Assembly (NCBI RefSeq): GCF_001263335.1
Contig: NZ_LGVW01000012.1
Coordinates: 161,840-225,839, forward strand
DNA length: 64,000 nucleotides
Direction of reading: 5' to 3'
Origin: Dichelobacter nodosus
GTDB taxonomy: Bacteria > Pseudomonadota > Gammaproteobacteria > Cardiobacteriales > Cardiobacteriaceae
Position numbers and translations under genes: made by a program. A model generated the notes under the pieces. The model ran no database searches. It was not told where the DNA came from and saw only the letters and a program-made list of their open reading frames with translations. Positions 45,645 through 55,553 of the stretch are shown here, one piece after another. The stretch's first letter is position 1. The number at the start of each line of letters is the position of its first letter.

Positions 45645-45979
45645 AATAATACTCCTCGTCGAACAATCCATTTTCACCTTAGCCAAAACTCGGCCATCTG
45701 CTTATAATAACGGGAACCATGACATTTTCATACCATTTTTATCAACATCTTCCGCGGATAAAACGCCGGTTAAAATAAGCGCTTGCTTGAAAAAATGCGC
45801 GCACAAATTTTTTGTCTGCCAGCATAATTGAGACCGAATCCCAAGGAAAACGCTCGTTTTATGTGATAAAAATATTCCTTGCCGCGCCTTATTTGCTGCC
45901 CATTTGGCTGTGAAACACATACAATACCGCCGGCAATTTTATCTTATTTGTCCGCTCGTACGAAAATTAAAGAGAACTT
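45645..45979. other. Intergenic region between the LysM gene and def
   Basis: These 335 bases separate two divergent operons and should contain both promoters. Open frames inside are short, lack ribosome-binding sites and resemble nothing I know. I see no hairpin terminator or clear -35/-10 pair. Confidence 0.5.
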
Positions 45980-46525
45980 ATGGCTATTTATTCAATTTTA
46001 ATTCACCCCGATCCGCGATTACGCCTTCCCGCGCAGCCTGTAACGCATTTTGATGATGCGCTTGCCGAAATAGTGCAAAACATGTACGAAACCATGTATC
46101 ACTTCCACGGCATTGGTTTAGCGGCGCCGCAAGTCAATATTCAACAACGTTTAATCGTGATGGACGTACCGCAGCGCAGCGCTGAAGAAGGCGAAAAAGC
46201 CGAACAAATTCCAAGCGATAAACTCGTTTTAGTTAATCCTGAAATCGTGCAGCGTTCTGAAGAATGTCAAGATTATGAAGAAGGCTGCTTATCCTTGCCG
46301 AATCAATACGCGCTGGTTACACGTCCGGCAAATATCACCGTTCGATATCAAGATATCACCGGCGCAACGCAAGAACGCGCTGCCCAAGGATTATTATCCG
46401 TTTGCATACAACATGAAATCGACCATTTAAACGGCGGTTTATTTATCGATCATTTATCCCGATTAAAACGCGAACGTTTAGAAAAAAAACTGGCTAAATC
46501 TTTAAAAAATACAAAAAAATCATGA
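45980..46525 (+). CDS. def: Peptide deformylase
   Basis: Def removes the N-formyl group from nascent proteins. All three metal-site motifs are present in the 181-residue protein: [16 protein letters not shown] (Cys ligand), and QHEIDHLNG (two His ligands and catalytic Glu). The stop overlaps the fmt start (ATGA). Confidence 0.97.
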
Positions 46526-47466
46526 CAAAACCTCAAATTTGGTTTGCCGGCACCCCAGAATTTGCCACTGCTGCTTTAGATGCGCTCGTTAAACACGTTT
46601 CCGTTGCCGGCGTACTAACGCAGCCCGATCGTCCCGCCGGACGCGGACGAAAACTCAAAGCTTCCGCCGTAAAAGCGCGCGCAGAGCATTATCAATTGCC
46701 GATTGCGCAGCCCGAACGTTTACAAGAAAGCGCGCCGCCTCTTGCGCACTTGCCGCAACCGGATATCGTTGTAGTCGTTGCTTATGGATTATTGTTACCG
46801 CAATGGTTTTTGGATTATCCGCGTTTGGGGTGCATTAATATTCACGCTTCATTATTACCACGGTGGCGCGGCGCGGCACCCATTCAACGCGCGATTGAAG
46901 CCGGCGATGAAGAAACCGGCATCAGCATCATGCAAATGGACGCTGGACTCGATACGGGCGCCGTTTGGTTAGAAAAACGGCTACCCATCGGCGAACAATC
47001 TGCCAGCCAGTTACACGATGCTTTAATGCAATTGGGCGCTGAAGCATTAATTGACGTGCTGCCAGATATTTTAGCGCAAGCGCGCGCGCCCATTCCGCAG
47101 CCATCGTCAGGCGCGTGTTATGCCCATAAATTGAGCAAAGCAGAAGCCGAAATCAATTGGCAAGATGACGCGGCAAACATCGTGCGCAAAATCCGCGCGT
47201 TCGATCTTTTTCCCGTGGCATACAGTTATTTAGACGACGCGCCCGTTCGTTTTTACGACGGAATCGCGTTATCCGAACATACCGAATCGGCGCCGGCGGG
47301 AACCGTTATCGAACACAATCAAGAAGGCATTGATATTGTTTGTGGTTCGGGAATTTTGCGCATCAAACGTTTGCAGTTGGCAGGAAAAAACGTGGTTTCT
47401 GCGGCGGCATTAGCCAATGGTTGTCATTTAAAAGGACGTCATTTTGCAAGAAAAAATCAGTTATAA
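46522..47466 (+). CDS. fmt: Methionyl-tRNA formyltransferase
   Basis: Fmt formylates initiator Met-tRNA with 10-formyl-tetrahydrofolate. The 314-residue protein has [12 protein letters not shown], the folate-site block [21 protein letters not shown] with the catalytic Asn and His, [12 protein letters not shown], and a C-terminal OB-fold domain. Coupled to def by ATGA overlap and followed 48 bp later by rsmB. Confidence 0.97.
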
Positions 47467-47514
47467 CGGCGTTTTTCATATTGACAAGTTGCCGCTTAAA
47501 ATATTAAGGAGTTT

Positions 47515-48774
47515 TTGATGAAGGCTCGTGAGGCTGCCGCGCGCACGCTTTTTGCGGTTATCGAACAACGGCAATCGTTAAACCAATTATTGCCCGCATT
47601 TAAAAATCAATTACCCGATATCGACCGCGCGCTCTATCAAGAACTGGTTTATGGCACTTTGCGCGAATATCGTTCATTATCGTTTTTGCACAATCGATTA
47701 CTGCATCAACCGTTAGACAAAAATCCGTTGCCGGCAATCATTTTAAATCTCGGTATTTATCAATTATTACGGTTAACGCTTGGCGATCACGGCGTGGTTC
47801 ATGAAACCGTTGAATTGTGTAAAAAATTGCGTTGTCCGGCGGTGAGCGGCTTAACGAATGCTGTTTTACGCCGCGTGCAACGTGAACGCAGCGCGTGTTT
47901 GCAAATTTTAGAGGAAAATAAAGCGCGCAACATTCCTGCGTGGTTATTGCCGGCGTATCAAAAAGATGGCGACGTTGACGCGTTTATTATGCGTCCGCCG
48001 ATGACGGTTCGCGTTCGATTGCCGCAAACGGCAACTCAATGGATCGCGCAACACGGCGCAAATGCGCGTCTAAATCCGTTGCATCAACAAGCGGTAACGT
48101 TTAATCAAGCCATCGGTGTTGAAGATTTGCCGGATTTTGCCAGCGGCGGCGTTTCCGTACAAGATGCGATGGCGCAGTGGGCAGCAACTTTATTACAACC
48201 GCGCGCGGGAGAACGGATTCTCGATGCATGCGCCGCGCCCGGCGGCAAAACCGGTCATTTGCTGGAACTTGCGCCACAATGCACATTGATTGCCCTCGAT
48301 CATGCTGCTGATCGGCTTGAGCGCGTTCAAGAAAATCTCAAACGGTTACATTTAAACGCGCATTGTCAAACTGCTGATGCCGCGGATTTAGCGTCGTGGT
48401 ATGACGGGCACGCTTTTGATGCCATTTTGTTAGACGCGCCGTGTTCGGGCAGCGGTGTAATTCGTCGTCACCCTGATATTGCGTGGCTGCGCAGTGACAG
48501 CGATTTAAAGCAATTGCCGAAAACGCAATATCGTTTACTCGATACGCTGTGGCAAACGTTAAAAATCGGCGGGCGGTTGCTTTATACGACTTGCTCCATT
48601 TTGCCGCGCGAAAATCAGCAACTCATCGAGCAATTTTTATATACGCATCGCGAGGCACAATTGCGCCCGATAACGTTGCCAAAAGGATTGGATACGGGGC
48701 ACGGTTGGCTGCATTATCCCGATGCTGACGGCGATGGTTTTTTTTATGCTTTACTGGAAAAACGCGAGAGGTAA
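47515..48774 (+). CDS. rsmB: 16S rRNA m5C967 methyltransferase RsmB
   Basis: RsmB methylates C967 of 16S rRNA. The 419-residue protein has an N-terminal NusB-like RNA-binding domain (LYQELVYGTLREY, NLGIYQLLRLTLGDHGVVHE) and a Rossmann methyltransferase domain with SAM-binding DACAAPGGKTGHLLEL, the release cysteine in DAPCSGSGVIRRHPD and the catalytic cysteine in YTTCSILPREN. def-fmt-rsmB order is standard. Confidence 0.96.
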   Translation: MMKAREAAARTLFAVIEQRQSLNQLLPAFKNQLPDIDRALYQELVYGTLREYRSLSFLHNRLLHQPLDKNPLPAIILNLGIYQLLRLTLGDHGVVHETVELCKKLRCPAVSGLTNAVLRRVQRERSACLQILEENKARNIPAWLLPAYQKDGDVDAFIMRPPMTVRVRLPQTATQWIAQHGANARLNPLHQQAVTFNQAIGVEDLPDFASGGVSVQDAMAQWAATLLQPRAGERILDACAAPGGKTGHLLELAPQCTLIALDHAADRLERVQENLKRLHLNAHCQTADAADLASWYDGHAFDAILLDAPCSGSGVIRRHPDIAWLRSDSDLKQLPKTQYRLLDTLWQTLKIGGRLLYTTCSILPRENQQLIEQFLYTHREAQLRPITLPKGLDTGHGWLHYPDADGDGFFYALLEKRER

Positions 48775-48777
48775 CGG

Positions 48778-49398
48778 GTGAATTTATACCATCGCATTGA
48801 TGCGGCAGCGATTTTTATTAAAAATTGCATCATAAAATCAATTCATCATGTGAAAACGCTGACCGCTCGCTTTTGTTTGCCGATGATTTTTGTGAGTTTA
48901 TGCAGTGTTTACTGTATCAACGTTAATGCCAAAACCACGATCGTCAGTGGCGCTTGTTCTTTGCAAAGCGAGCAATGGTATATCCAATTAAATAGCATGG
49001 TTACTTTGGGCGCCGAGCCGATTAAAGCATTGAAAAACGGCATTACTTTGTATTTTGCCTACGAAATTGAGTTTTATAACGGCTGGTTTGGCGACAATAA
49101 ACGCATTACGCACCAATTGCGGCTGCGTTATAACCACATCAGCCAAAGTTATGTATTAACCGATCCCATCACTTTAGCCGAACAACAATTTCCTACAATT
49201 AACAGCGCATTAGCAGCCATGGGATCGGTTGATCGTTTGCCGTTGATTACCGCTCAATTATTAACGCCAGATGTGGATTACCGCATTCGCGCGCGTTTTA
49301 CGTTACAAAGCGATAAATTGCCCGTTTCTTTGCGGCTGACGGCATTAATTAATGATGATTGGGACGTTAACAGCGCGTGGTGGTACTGCGCGCCATGA
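48778..49398 (+). CDS. DUF4390 exported protein upstream of ntrY
   Basis: The 206-residue protein has an N-terminal membrane/signal segment (FCLPMIFVSLCSVYCINVNA, residues ~36-55) preceded by a long basic lead, and a beta-rich domain with LYFAYEIEFYNGWFGDNK, LRLRYNHISQSYVLTDP and a terminal SAWWYCAP. This matches the DUF4390 proteins that occur between rsmB and ntrY in beta- and gammaproteobacteria. The mature part is periplasmic and may inform the NtrY sensor, an inference from conserved position. GTG start at 48778 follows GAGAGG; its TGA overlaps the ntrY ATG. Confidence 0.85.
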   Translation: MNLYHRIDAAAIFIKNCIIKSIHHVKTLTARFCLPMIFVSLCSVYCINVNAKTTIVSGACSLQSEQWYIQLNSMVTLGAEPIKALKNGITLYFAYEIEFYNGWFGDNKRITHQLRLRYNHISQSYVLTDPITLAEQQFPTINSALAAMGSVDRLPLITAQLLTPDVDYRIRARFTLQSDKLPVSLRLTALINDDWDVNSAWWYCAP

Positions 49399-51533
49399 AA
49401 CTCAATATCCGCCATATGATTCGCACGATGGCGTTGGGAGTATTGACCATTATCGCCAGTCTCATCGCCATTTATCAATTAACCCAAGCGGCGACGCGTC
49501 CGGAAGATGCCAATCCGTATTACATTCATTTTTTGATCATTACGTTAATCGGTTTGGCGTTGATTTTTTCGCTGGCGCTGTGGCGCATTTATGCTTTAAT
49601 CCGCCATTTGCGCCGTCAGCATAGCGGCGCGCGGTTGTCGTTATCTTTTGCGTTACGCATGTTATTAGCGGCTTTATTTCCGCTGGGGATTATCGGCGCT
49701 TTTTCGTGGTCTTTTTTGTCGTCAGATTTAGGCATGATTTTTAACCGGCGGGTGACGATTGCGTTGGAAGATGCGTTACAGTTAACGCGCAGCGCCATCA
49801 GCTGGCGCGCCAATCAAGCGATTATGCAAACGCGGCAACTCGCGCATTTTATGACGACGATGCGTTATATCGATTTAGTCAGCGAAATTGAATTACTGCG
49901 CCGCGCCAATCACGCCATTGAACTCGCGCAATTTGATCATCAAGGCAATTTAGTTGCATTTGCGCATCAGGATTTAACGGTGATGACGGTGGCGCCACCC
50001 GATGCGGCGACGTTATCACGCGTTAATGAAGAACAAGAATTTTTTGAATTTTCCGCAGAAAGCGATGATACGTATAGCATTCGCGTATTAAGCAAAATGA
50101 TTAAACCCGATTCGGAGGTTTTTTATTTGCGCGCGATTTATGCGATGCCAACCGAATTTAATACGCTTGCCAATTCCGTGCGCGAAAATTATCAGCAGCA
50201 TTTGTCCTATAGTTATTTGCAGCCGCACATTACCACCAGTTTATTGCTGGTTTTTGGTTTGATTATTGCGTTGACGGTTTTAAGCGCGTTGTGGTTGAGT
50301 ACGCTTTTTGGCGAAACGATGGCGCGCCCCGTGCGGCAATTAATTGAGGCGACGCGCAAAGTTGCCGGCGGCGATTTTTCAACGCCGGTTACCGTGATTC
50401 ATAATAATGATTTGGGTGTTTTAAGTAATCATTTCAATATGATGATGTCGGCGTTGCGCGCTGCCGAAGAAACCAATTCTTTAATTCAAAGCCAGTTGAG
50501 TGAACAAAATACTTTTTTATCTACTTTGTTAGACAACATCACCGCCGGCGTGATGACTTTAGATCATTTGGGGCAATTGCAGGTATACAATCACGCCGCG
50601 CCGCAATTATTAGATTGTGATTTATTGCCTTATTTGGGCAAAGTGCCGCCGGCGGAAGAATGCGCCGTTGATAGTTACGGCGAATTTATGGCGGCGATTG
50701 CGCGTTGTTCCGATAAAGAAGAATGGCATCAGGAAGTGGTGTTGGCGAAATTTTCGCAACGGAAGATCGTCATCAGTCACGGGCGAAGGTTGCCGGCGCC
50801 GCAGCAAAATGGTCACGGCTATATTATTGTTTTTGAAGATGTCACTGAATTTCAACAAAATCAACGCAATGCCGCGTGGGAAGAAGTTGCCAGACGTTTG
50901 GCGCATGAAATTAAAAATCCGCTGACGCCGATTAGGCTACAAACCGAACGTTTGCAGCGCAAATTAACCGATAAATTAACCGATGAATACGATCGCCATA
51001 TTCTTCAACGTGCCACGGAGACGATTATCAATCAAGTTGATGCGATGTTGCAGTTGGTCAGCGATTTTAGTCAATATGCCAAACCAATCGAGTTGCGCCG
51101 GCAACGTCTTGATATTAATGCGTTATTGCAAGATATCGCCAATCTTTATCATCATTACGATCTTGAGCTGCAATTGGCGCCCGATGTGCCGCCGCTACTT
51201 GCCGATCCCATTCAATTGCGGCAGGTGATGATTAATTTAACCAATAATGCGCTCGAAGCCAGTAAAAATGGGGAAAAAACCATGATTTGTTGGACGACGT
51301 CTTACGAAAATGGTCTGATTAAAGTCAGCGTGGAAGATAATGGCAGCGGTTTTGCGGATTTGAGTAAAGATCCTTTTGAGCCGTACGTAACGACGAAACC
51401 CAAAGGCACGGGATTAGGTTTGGCAATCGTTAAAAAAATCATCACCGAACATCAAGGCAGTATTCAAGCCGGTCCGAGCAAGCAGTTAAACGGTGCTAAA
51501 ATAACGTTTATTTTGCCCCTATCATCTGAATAG
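49395..51533 (+). CDS. ntrY: NtrY-type membrane sensor histidine kinase
   Basis: The 712-residue protein has four N-terminal membrane helices (about residues 10-110), a large periplasmic or extracytoplasmic loop followed by a fifth helix (ITTSLLLVFGLIIALTVLSA), HAMP (ARPVRQLIEATRKVAGGDFS), PAS-like region (ITAGVMTLDHLGQLQVYN), HisKA with RRLAHEIKNPLTPIRLQTER (phospho-His) and a HATPase: N-box MINLTNNALEAS, G1 VEDNGSGFADL, G2 GTGLGLAIVKK. NtrY kinases sense nitrogen or redox status and partner NtrX, which is encoded next. It begins within the DUF4390 stop (ATGA). Confidence 0.92.
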   Translation: MKLNIRHMIRTMALGVLTIIASLIAIYQLTQAATRPEDANPYYIHFLIITLIGLALIFSLALWRIYALIRHLRRQHSGARLSLSFALRMLLAALFPLGIIGAFSWSFLSSDLGMIFNRRVTIALEDALQLTRSAISWRANQAIMQTRQLAHFMTTMRYIDLVSEIELLRRANHAIELAQFDHQGNLVAFAHQDLTVMTVAPPDAATLSRVNEEQEFFEFSAESDDTYSIRVLSKMIKPDSEVFYLRAIYAMPTEFNTLANSVRENYQQHLSYSYLQPHITTSLLLVFGLIIALTVLSALWLSTLFGETMARPVRQLIEATRKVAGGDFSTPVTVIHNNDLGVLSNHFNMMMSALRAAEETNSLIQSQLSEQNTFLSTLLDNITAGVMTLDHLGQLQVYNHAAPQLLDCDLLPYLGKVPPAEECAVDSYGEFMAAIARCSDKEEWHQEVVLAKFSQRKIVISHGRRLPAPQQNGHGYIIVFEDVTEFQQNQRNAAWEEVARRLAHEIKNPLTPIRLQTERLQRKLTDKLTDEYDRHILQRATETIINQVDAMLQLVSDFSQYAKPIELRRQRLDINALLQDIANLYHHYDLELQLAPDVPPLLADPIQLRQVMINLTNNALEASKNGEKTMICWTTSYENGLIKVSVEDNGSGFADLSKDPFEPYVTTKPKGTGLGLAIVKKIITEHQGSIQAGPSKQLNGAKITFILPLSSE

Positions 51534-51593
51534 GTTTTTTACGATTATTGGCAGAATGTTTGCGCACGCTGCTAGCCATTGAGGATTTTGTAG

Positions 51594-52952
51594 ATGAATA
51601 AAAACACCGCTTCCACCATTTTAATTGTTGATGACGAAACGATGATTTGCGAGACATTGGTTGATATTCTCACAGATGAAGGATATCAAACTTATACGGC
51701 TGGAAGCGCCGCTCAAGCGCGAACTGCAAAGCAAATGTATCACCCCGATTTGATTTTGCTCGATATTTGGATGCCCGATTCTGATGGGATTACGTTATTG
51801 CGCGAGTGGACGAGTCAACAATTAAACGCGTCCGTCATCATGATGAGCGGTCACGGCACGATTGAAACGGCGGTGGAAGCAACGAAATTAGGCGCTTATG
51901 ATTTTTTAGAAAAGCCGTTATCGACCGCTAAATTGTTGATTACGATTAAACGCGCGCTTCAAACGCAAGCGTTAATTGCGCAAAATGCCGCGTTAAAAGC
52001 GCAACTCGATCCCAATATTGAAATCATTGGGCGCAGTCAGGCGATGAATGAAGTGCGCGAATTGGCAAGCAATCTTGCTAAACAAAATGTGCCCGTTTTA
52101 ATCAGCGGCAACGCCGGCAGCGGTAAACAACACGTGGCGCATTTTATTCATCAAAATAGCGCTTTTTGTGATGCGACTTTTATCACGGCGAATATTGCCG
52201 CGATGGAAACGCACGATATCACCGCGGCGCTGATCGGTAGTAAACATCACACGGGATTATTAGCTGCAGCCGACGGCGGCACTTTATTTATCGATGAAAT
52301 CAGCCAATTGCCCAAAGATGGGCAACGTTTATTATTGGGGTTAATTGAAGAACAGGCTTATCTGCCTGCCAATCAACATATTCGTTGCACCACGCATATT
52401 CGTGTGATCGCGGCAACGCGTTTGCCGCCGTTATTGTTAAAAGAACATTTAGATCCGGCGTTATTTGATTTATTGATGGTGGCAACGATTATTTTGCCGG
52501 ATTTACAAGATCACAGTTCTGATGTTCCTGAATTATTAGAATATTTTAGTAAATATTTTGCGGATTTTGAGCAAATGCCTTATCGACATTTTTCACTTGC
52601 CGCTCAAAATACGTTGCGACAACATTGCTGGACGGGCAACGTGCGCGAATTAAAAAATTTAGTTCAACGCTTACTTATTCAAAATGATGCCGCAGAAATC
52701 AGCGCCGAAGAAGCCGAGCAGGCGCTGACGCCAACGGAAATTTCGCCGCAAGATGGTTTATGGTCGCAAATTATTCCTAAAGATTTGAGTTTGCGTGAGG
52801 CGCGAGAATTATTTGAGCATCAGTATTTATTGGAACAATTTCGCCATTGTGATGGCAATATTGCTCGTCTTGCGAATCGCATTGGTATGGAACGGAGTAA
52901 TTTATATCGTAAATTGCGCAATCTTGGTATCGATCCCACTGATAAACCTTAG
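51594..52952 (+). CDS. ntrX: NtrX-type response regulator with a degenerate AAA+ domain
   Basis: The 452-residue regulator has a normal receiver (IVDDETMICETLVDILTDEG, phospho-Asp in LILLDIWMPDSDG, Lys in FLEKPLS), an AAA+ domain and a Fis-type HTH (NIARLANRIGMERSNLYRKL). Walker A survives as GNAGSGKQ and Walker B as GGTLFIDEI. The GAFTGA loop that contacts sigma-54 is absent: the corresponding stretch reads IGSKHHTGLLAAADGG. The FREDLYYRL arginine-finger block is replaced by LDPALFDLLMVAT. It probably regulates by DNA binding without activating sigma-54. It follows ntrY by 60 bp. Confidence 0.9.
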   Translation: MNKNTASTILIVDDETMICETLVDILTDEGYQTYTAGSAAQARTAKQMYHPDLILLDIWMPDSDGITLLREWTSQQLNASVIMMSGHGTIETAVEATKLGAYDFLEKPLSTAKLLITIKRALQTQALIAQNAALKAQLDPNIEIIGRSQAMNEVRELASNLAKQNVPVLISGNAGSGKQHVAHFIHQNSAFCDATFITANIAAMETHDITAALIGSKHHTGLLAAADGGTLFIDEISQLPKDGQRLLLGLIEEQAYLPANQHIRCTTHIRVIAATRLPPLLLKEHLDPALFDLLMVATIILPDLQDHSSDVPELLEYFSKYFADFEQMPYRHFSLAAQNTLRQHCWTGNVRELKNLVQRLLIQNDAAEISAEEAEQALTPTEISPQDGLWSQIIPKDLSLREARELFEHQYLLEQFRHCDGNIARLANRIGMERSNLYRKLRNLGIDPTDKP

Positions 52953-53036
52953 TAAAATGACCGCATATTCTTATCCCCCAATATCATGATGCGTCCATTT
53001 TTATTTTTTCGTGCTTGCTTTTGATGAACACTATTC

Positions 53037-53669
53037 ATGTCCGTACGTCCCAAACATAATGAAATTTGCACCGGCACGGTGGTTTACTGGAATGACGATA
53101 AAGGCTTTGGTTTTATCGATACGAACGAAAAACAAGCAAACGTGTTTTTCCATATTTCGCATTTTGCTTATGAAAATCGGCGCCCGCAGCGCGGCGATAA
53201 AGTCAGTTTTTTGCGCAGTCCCGAGCAAACCTCCGGAAAGCCGTCAGCAAAAAGAGTGGTGATTCAAGGGCATGAAAAAACCTTATTGAGCCGCAATGTG
53301 CACGAGCAGCAAATCCAACACCCGCATTTTGTGGAAGGGTGTATTTACGTTTTAAACGATATTCTTTTTTTTCTCGTATTAGCGACCATTTCCCCGATTA
53401 TTGCGATTACCAGCGCGATTATTAGCGTGATGACCGTGAGTTTGTATAGCTATGATAAATATGCCGCCATTCACGATCATCAGCGCGTTCCCGAAGCCAG
53501 TTTGCATATTGCCGCTTTATTGGGCGGTTGGCCGGGCGCTTTGATTGCCCGCGCGTTTTTGCGGCATAAAACCAAAAAAATCCGTTTTGTGCTTTTTTTC
53601 TGGATGAGTATTTTCGTCAATATTGCAATGATTTATGGATTGGTTTGGGTACTTTATTTTTCTAACTAA
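53037..53669 (+). CDS. Cold-shock domain fused to DUF1294 membrane domain
   Basis: Residues ~9-75 form a cold-shock domain with the RNA-binding pattern GTVVYWNDDKGFGFIDT and ANVFFHISHF. Residues ~105-205 hold a DUF1294 membrane domain: two to four hydrophobic helices, SLYSYDKYAAIHDHQRVPEAS and the signature LHIAALLGGWPGALIARAFLRHKT. This fusion recurs in proteobacteria, and its function is unknown to me; tethering RNA to the membrane is one idea. The 5' region lacks a strong Shine-Dalgarno. pgi follows 16 bp later. Confidence 0.87.
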   Translation: MSVRPKHNEICTGTVVYWNDDKGFGFIDTNEKQANVFFHISHFAYENRRPQRGDKVSFLRSPEQTSGKPSAKRVVIQGHEKTLLSRNVHEQQIQHPHFVEGCIYVLNDILFFLVLATISPIIAITSAIISVMTVSLYSYDKYAAIHDHQRVPEASLHIAALLGGWPGALIARAFLRHKTKKIRFVLFFWMSIFVNIAMIYGLVWVLYFSN

Positions 53670-53685
53670 TTGATAACCTATTATT

Positions 53686-55263
53686 ATGAATAACATTTTT
53701 TCTCAATTATCCCATCACGCCGAACAATTAAAGCGGCAAACGCTCAATCAATTATTTGTTGAAGATCCCAAAAGAGTGGAAAAATGGCAGTGGCAGGTTG
53801 CTGGTATTCGCGTGGATTTATCTAAAAATCATATCGACGACGCCGGCAGAATTTTATGGTTTTCTTGGCTCAAACAGCAGCAAACATCGGCGCACATTAA
53901 AGCGATGTTGTCGGGAGAAAAAGTTAATTACAGCGAACATCGTCCAGCTTTGCATCACGCGCTGCGCGCGCGCGCTGAAGGCAGTTTTATCGTTGATTGC
54001 ACTGATATTTATGCAGAAATCAGAAAAACGCGCGCACAAATCCGCGATTTAACGGCGGCAATTCGTCAAGGAACATTGCGCGGTTTTAGCGGCAAAGCAA
54101 TTGAAGATGTTGTGCATATTGGAATTGGCGGTTCGGAATTAGGGCCGCGGTTATTGTGCGAAAGTTTTGTGCACCGTTCGGATCGGGTGCGGATTCATTT
54201 TCTCGCCAGCCCCGATCCCATTCATATTCAAAGTTTGCAGCAACGATTAAATCCGGAAACCACTTTATTAATCATCGCTTCAAAAACCTTTACCACGGAA
54301 GAGACGTTAGCCAACGCGCATCTTATGCGTCATTGGTTACACGCTGCCGGCGGTCAAAAAGCTGATGAACAAATGATTGCGTTGACGGCTGCCATCGATA
54401 AAGCGCATGAATTTGGAATTTCATCGGCGCATATTTTGCCGTTTTGGGATTGGGTGGGCGGACGATTTTCTTTGTGGTCAGCGATTGCTTTGCCGTTTGC
54501 GCTGCAAAATGGTTATGACGCTTACGAACAATTGCTTTCCGGCGCGCGCGAAATGGATCAGCATTTTCAATCGACGCCGGAAGAACACAATCTTCCCATG
54601 CATTTGGCGCTCATCGATGCGTGGTATAACCATTATTTTGCGATTGATAACCGCGCCATCGTCACTTATGCGCAGCCGTTAAATAGTTTTGTGCCTTATT
54701 TGCAGCAATTAGAAATGGAAAGTTTGGGCAAACGCGCAAATCAACAAGGAGCCGCGTTAATAAAACCCAGCGGCATGATTATTTGGGGCGGCAGCGGCAC
54801 CGAATCGCAACATGCATTTTTCCAACTGATTCATCAGGGACAACGCCGTATTCCTTTGGATTTTATTACCGTTAAAAGCGTTCCAAACGGTTATGAAGCC
54901 GCGGGCACGATTGTGCACGGCAATTGTTTAGCGCAGGCGGAAGCATTGATGTGCGGACGCACTCTTGAAGATTTAAAAGATTTGCCGCTGGAAGAACGTT
55001 ATCAACGCACCTGCGCCGGCAATCACCCCAGCAATATGGTGATTTTAGACGAATTAACGCCGTTTCATTTGGGCGCGCTGATTGCGCTTTATGAACATAA
55101 AACCACGGTTTTAGGCACTTTGTATGACGTTAACGCTTTTGATCAATGGGGTGTGGAATTGGGCAAAGTTTTAGCGAAAAAAACGGAAGCTTCTTTGCGC
55201 GGCGAATGCACGGTGGATAATCCTTCCACGCGCGCTTTGATCGATTATTTGCGGCAAAAATAA
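53686..55263 (+). CDS. pgi: Glucose-6-phosphate isomerase
   Basis: Pgi interconverts glucose-6-phosphate and fructose-6-phosphate. The 525-residue protein contains GIGGSELGPRLLCES, SKTFTTEETLANA (phosphate loop), FWDWVGGRFSLWSAI (signature), KRANQQGAALIKPSGMIIWG-type region and the C-terminal signature NAFDQWGVELGK with the catalytic Lys. With fbaA nearby it points to gluconeogenic supply of cell-wall sugars in an organism that lives on amino acids. A hairpin terminator follows the stop. Confidence 0.96.
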   Translation: MNNIFSQLSHHAEQLKRQTLNQLFVEDPKRVEKWQWQVAGIRVDLSKNHIDDAGRILWFSWLKQQQTSAHIKAMLSGEKVNYSEHRPALHHALRARAEGSFIVDCTDIYAEIRKTRAQIRDLTAAIRQGTLRGFSGKAIEDVVHIGIGGSELGPRLLCESFVHRSDRVRIHFLASPDPIHIQSLQQRLNPETTLLIIASKTFTTEETLANAHLMRHWLHAAGGQKADEQMIALTAAIDKAHEFGISSAHILPFWDWVGGRFSLWSAIALPFALQNGYDAYEQLLSGAREMDQHFQSTPEEHNLPMHLALIDAWYNHYFAIDNRAIVTYAQPLNSFVPYLQQLEMESLGKRANQQGAALIKPSGMIIWGGSGTESQHAFFQLIHQGQRRIPLDFITVKSVPNGYEAAGTIVHGNCLAQAEALMCGRTLEDLKDLPLEERYQRTCAGNHPSNMVILDELTPFHLGALIALYEHKTTVLGTLYDVNAFDQWGVELGKVLAKKTEASLRGECTVDNPSTRALIDYLRQK

Positions 55264-55291
55264 AAAAAAGCAGACTTAATCGTCTGCTTTT
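55263..55291. terminator. Bidirectional terminator of pgi and 6S RNA
   Basis: AAAAAGCAGAC and GTCTGCTTTT pair around TTAATC, with A/T tracts on both sides. It ends pgi on the plus strand and the 6S RNA gene on the minus strand. Confidence 0.85.
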
Positions 55292-55299
55292 AAAACAAA

Positions 55300-55483
55300 A
55301 ACACAACCGCTTGAGTCGCTATCCAAATGCCCTTGAACCGTTGGGGTTCAAGTGGACGTCTCGGAACACCTTTGGGCTTCTTGCTTTAAAGCGAGCTTGC
55401 TCTCCCAGTTTCGTCTGACTCCTAAGGCTTTATGAATTAGGGTCAAGGGGTCTTGAGGAAACGCGAACCCAGCAGTTGTGCTG
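55300..55483 (-). ncRNA. ssrS: 6S RNA
   Basis: The ~184-base minus-strand sequence has the features of 6S RNA, which traps sigma-70 RNA polymerase in stationary phase by mimicking an open promoter. The ends pair in a closing stem (CACAACTGCT near 55480 with AGCGGTTGTG near 55302). Sequence blocks shared with E. coli 6S are CCCCTTGACC-AATTCATA on the 5' arm (E. coli CCCCTGAGCC-TTTCATA), the hairpin GAGCAAGCTCG (55392-55402; E. coli GAGCATGCTCG) and ACTTGAACCCC-GGTTCAAGGG on the 3' arm. Upstream, TATATT with a weak -35 box could be its promoter; a terminator follows. Exact ends are estimates within a few bases. Confidence 0.88.
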
Positions 55484-55553
55484 TAGAAATGAATATACCG
55501 TAATTATATAGGAAAGTAAAGTTAGGGCACGATTTTTCATCTAATTGATTATT

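Noticed and set aside
49352..49624. Plus-strand open frame overlapping the DUF4390-ntrY junction
   Set aside because: It is an alternative frame inside two well-supported coupled genes.
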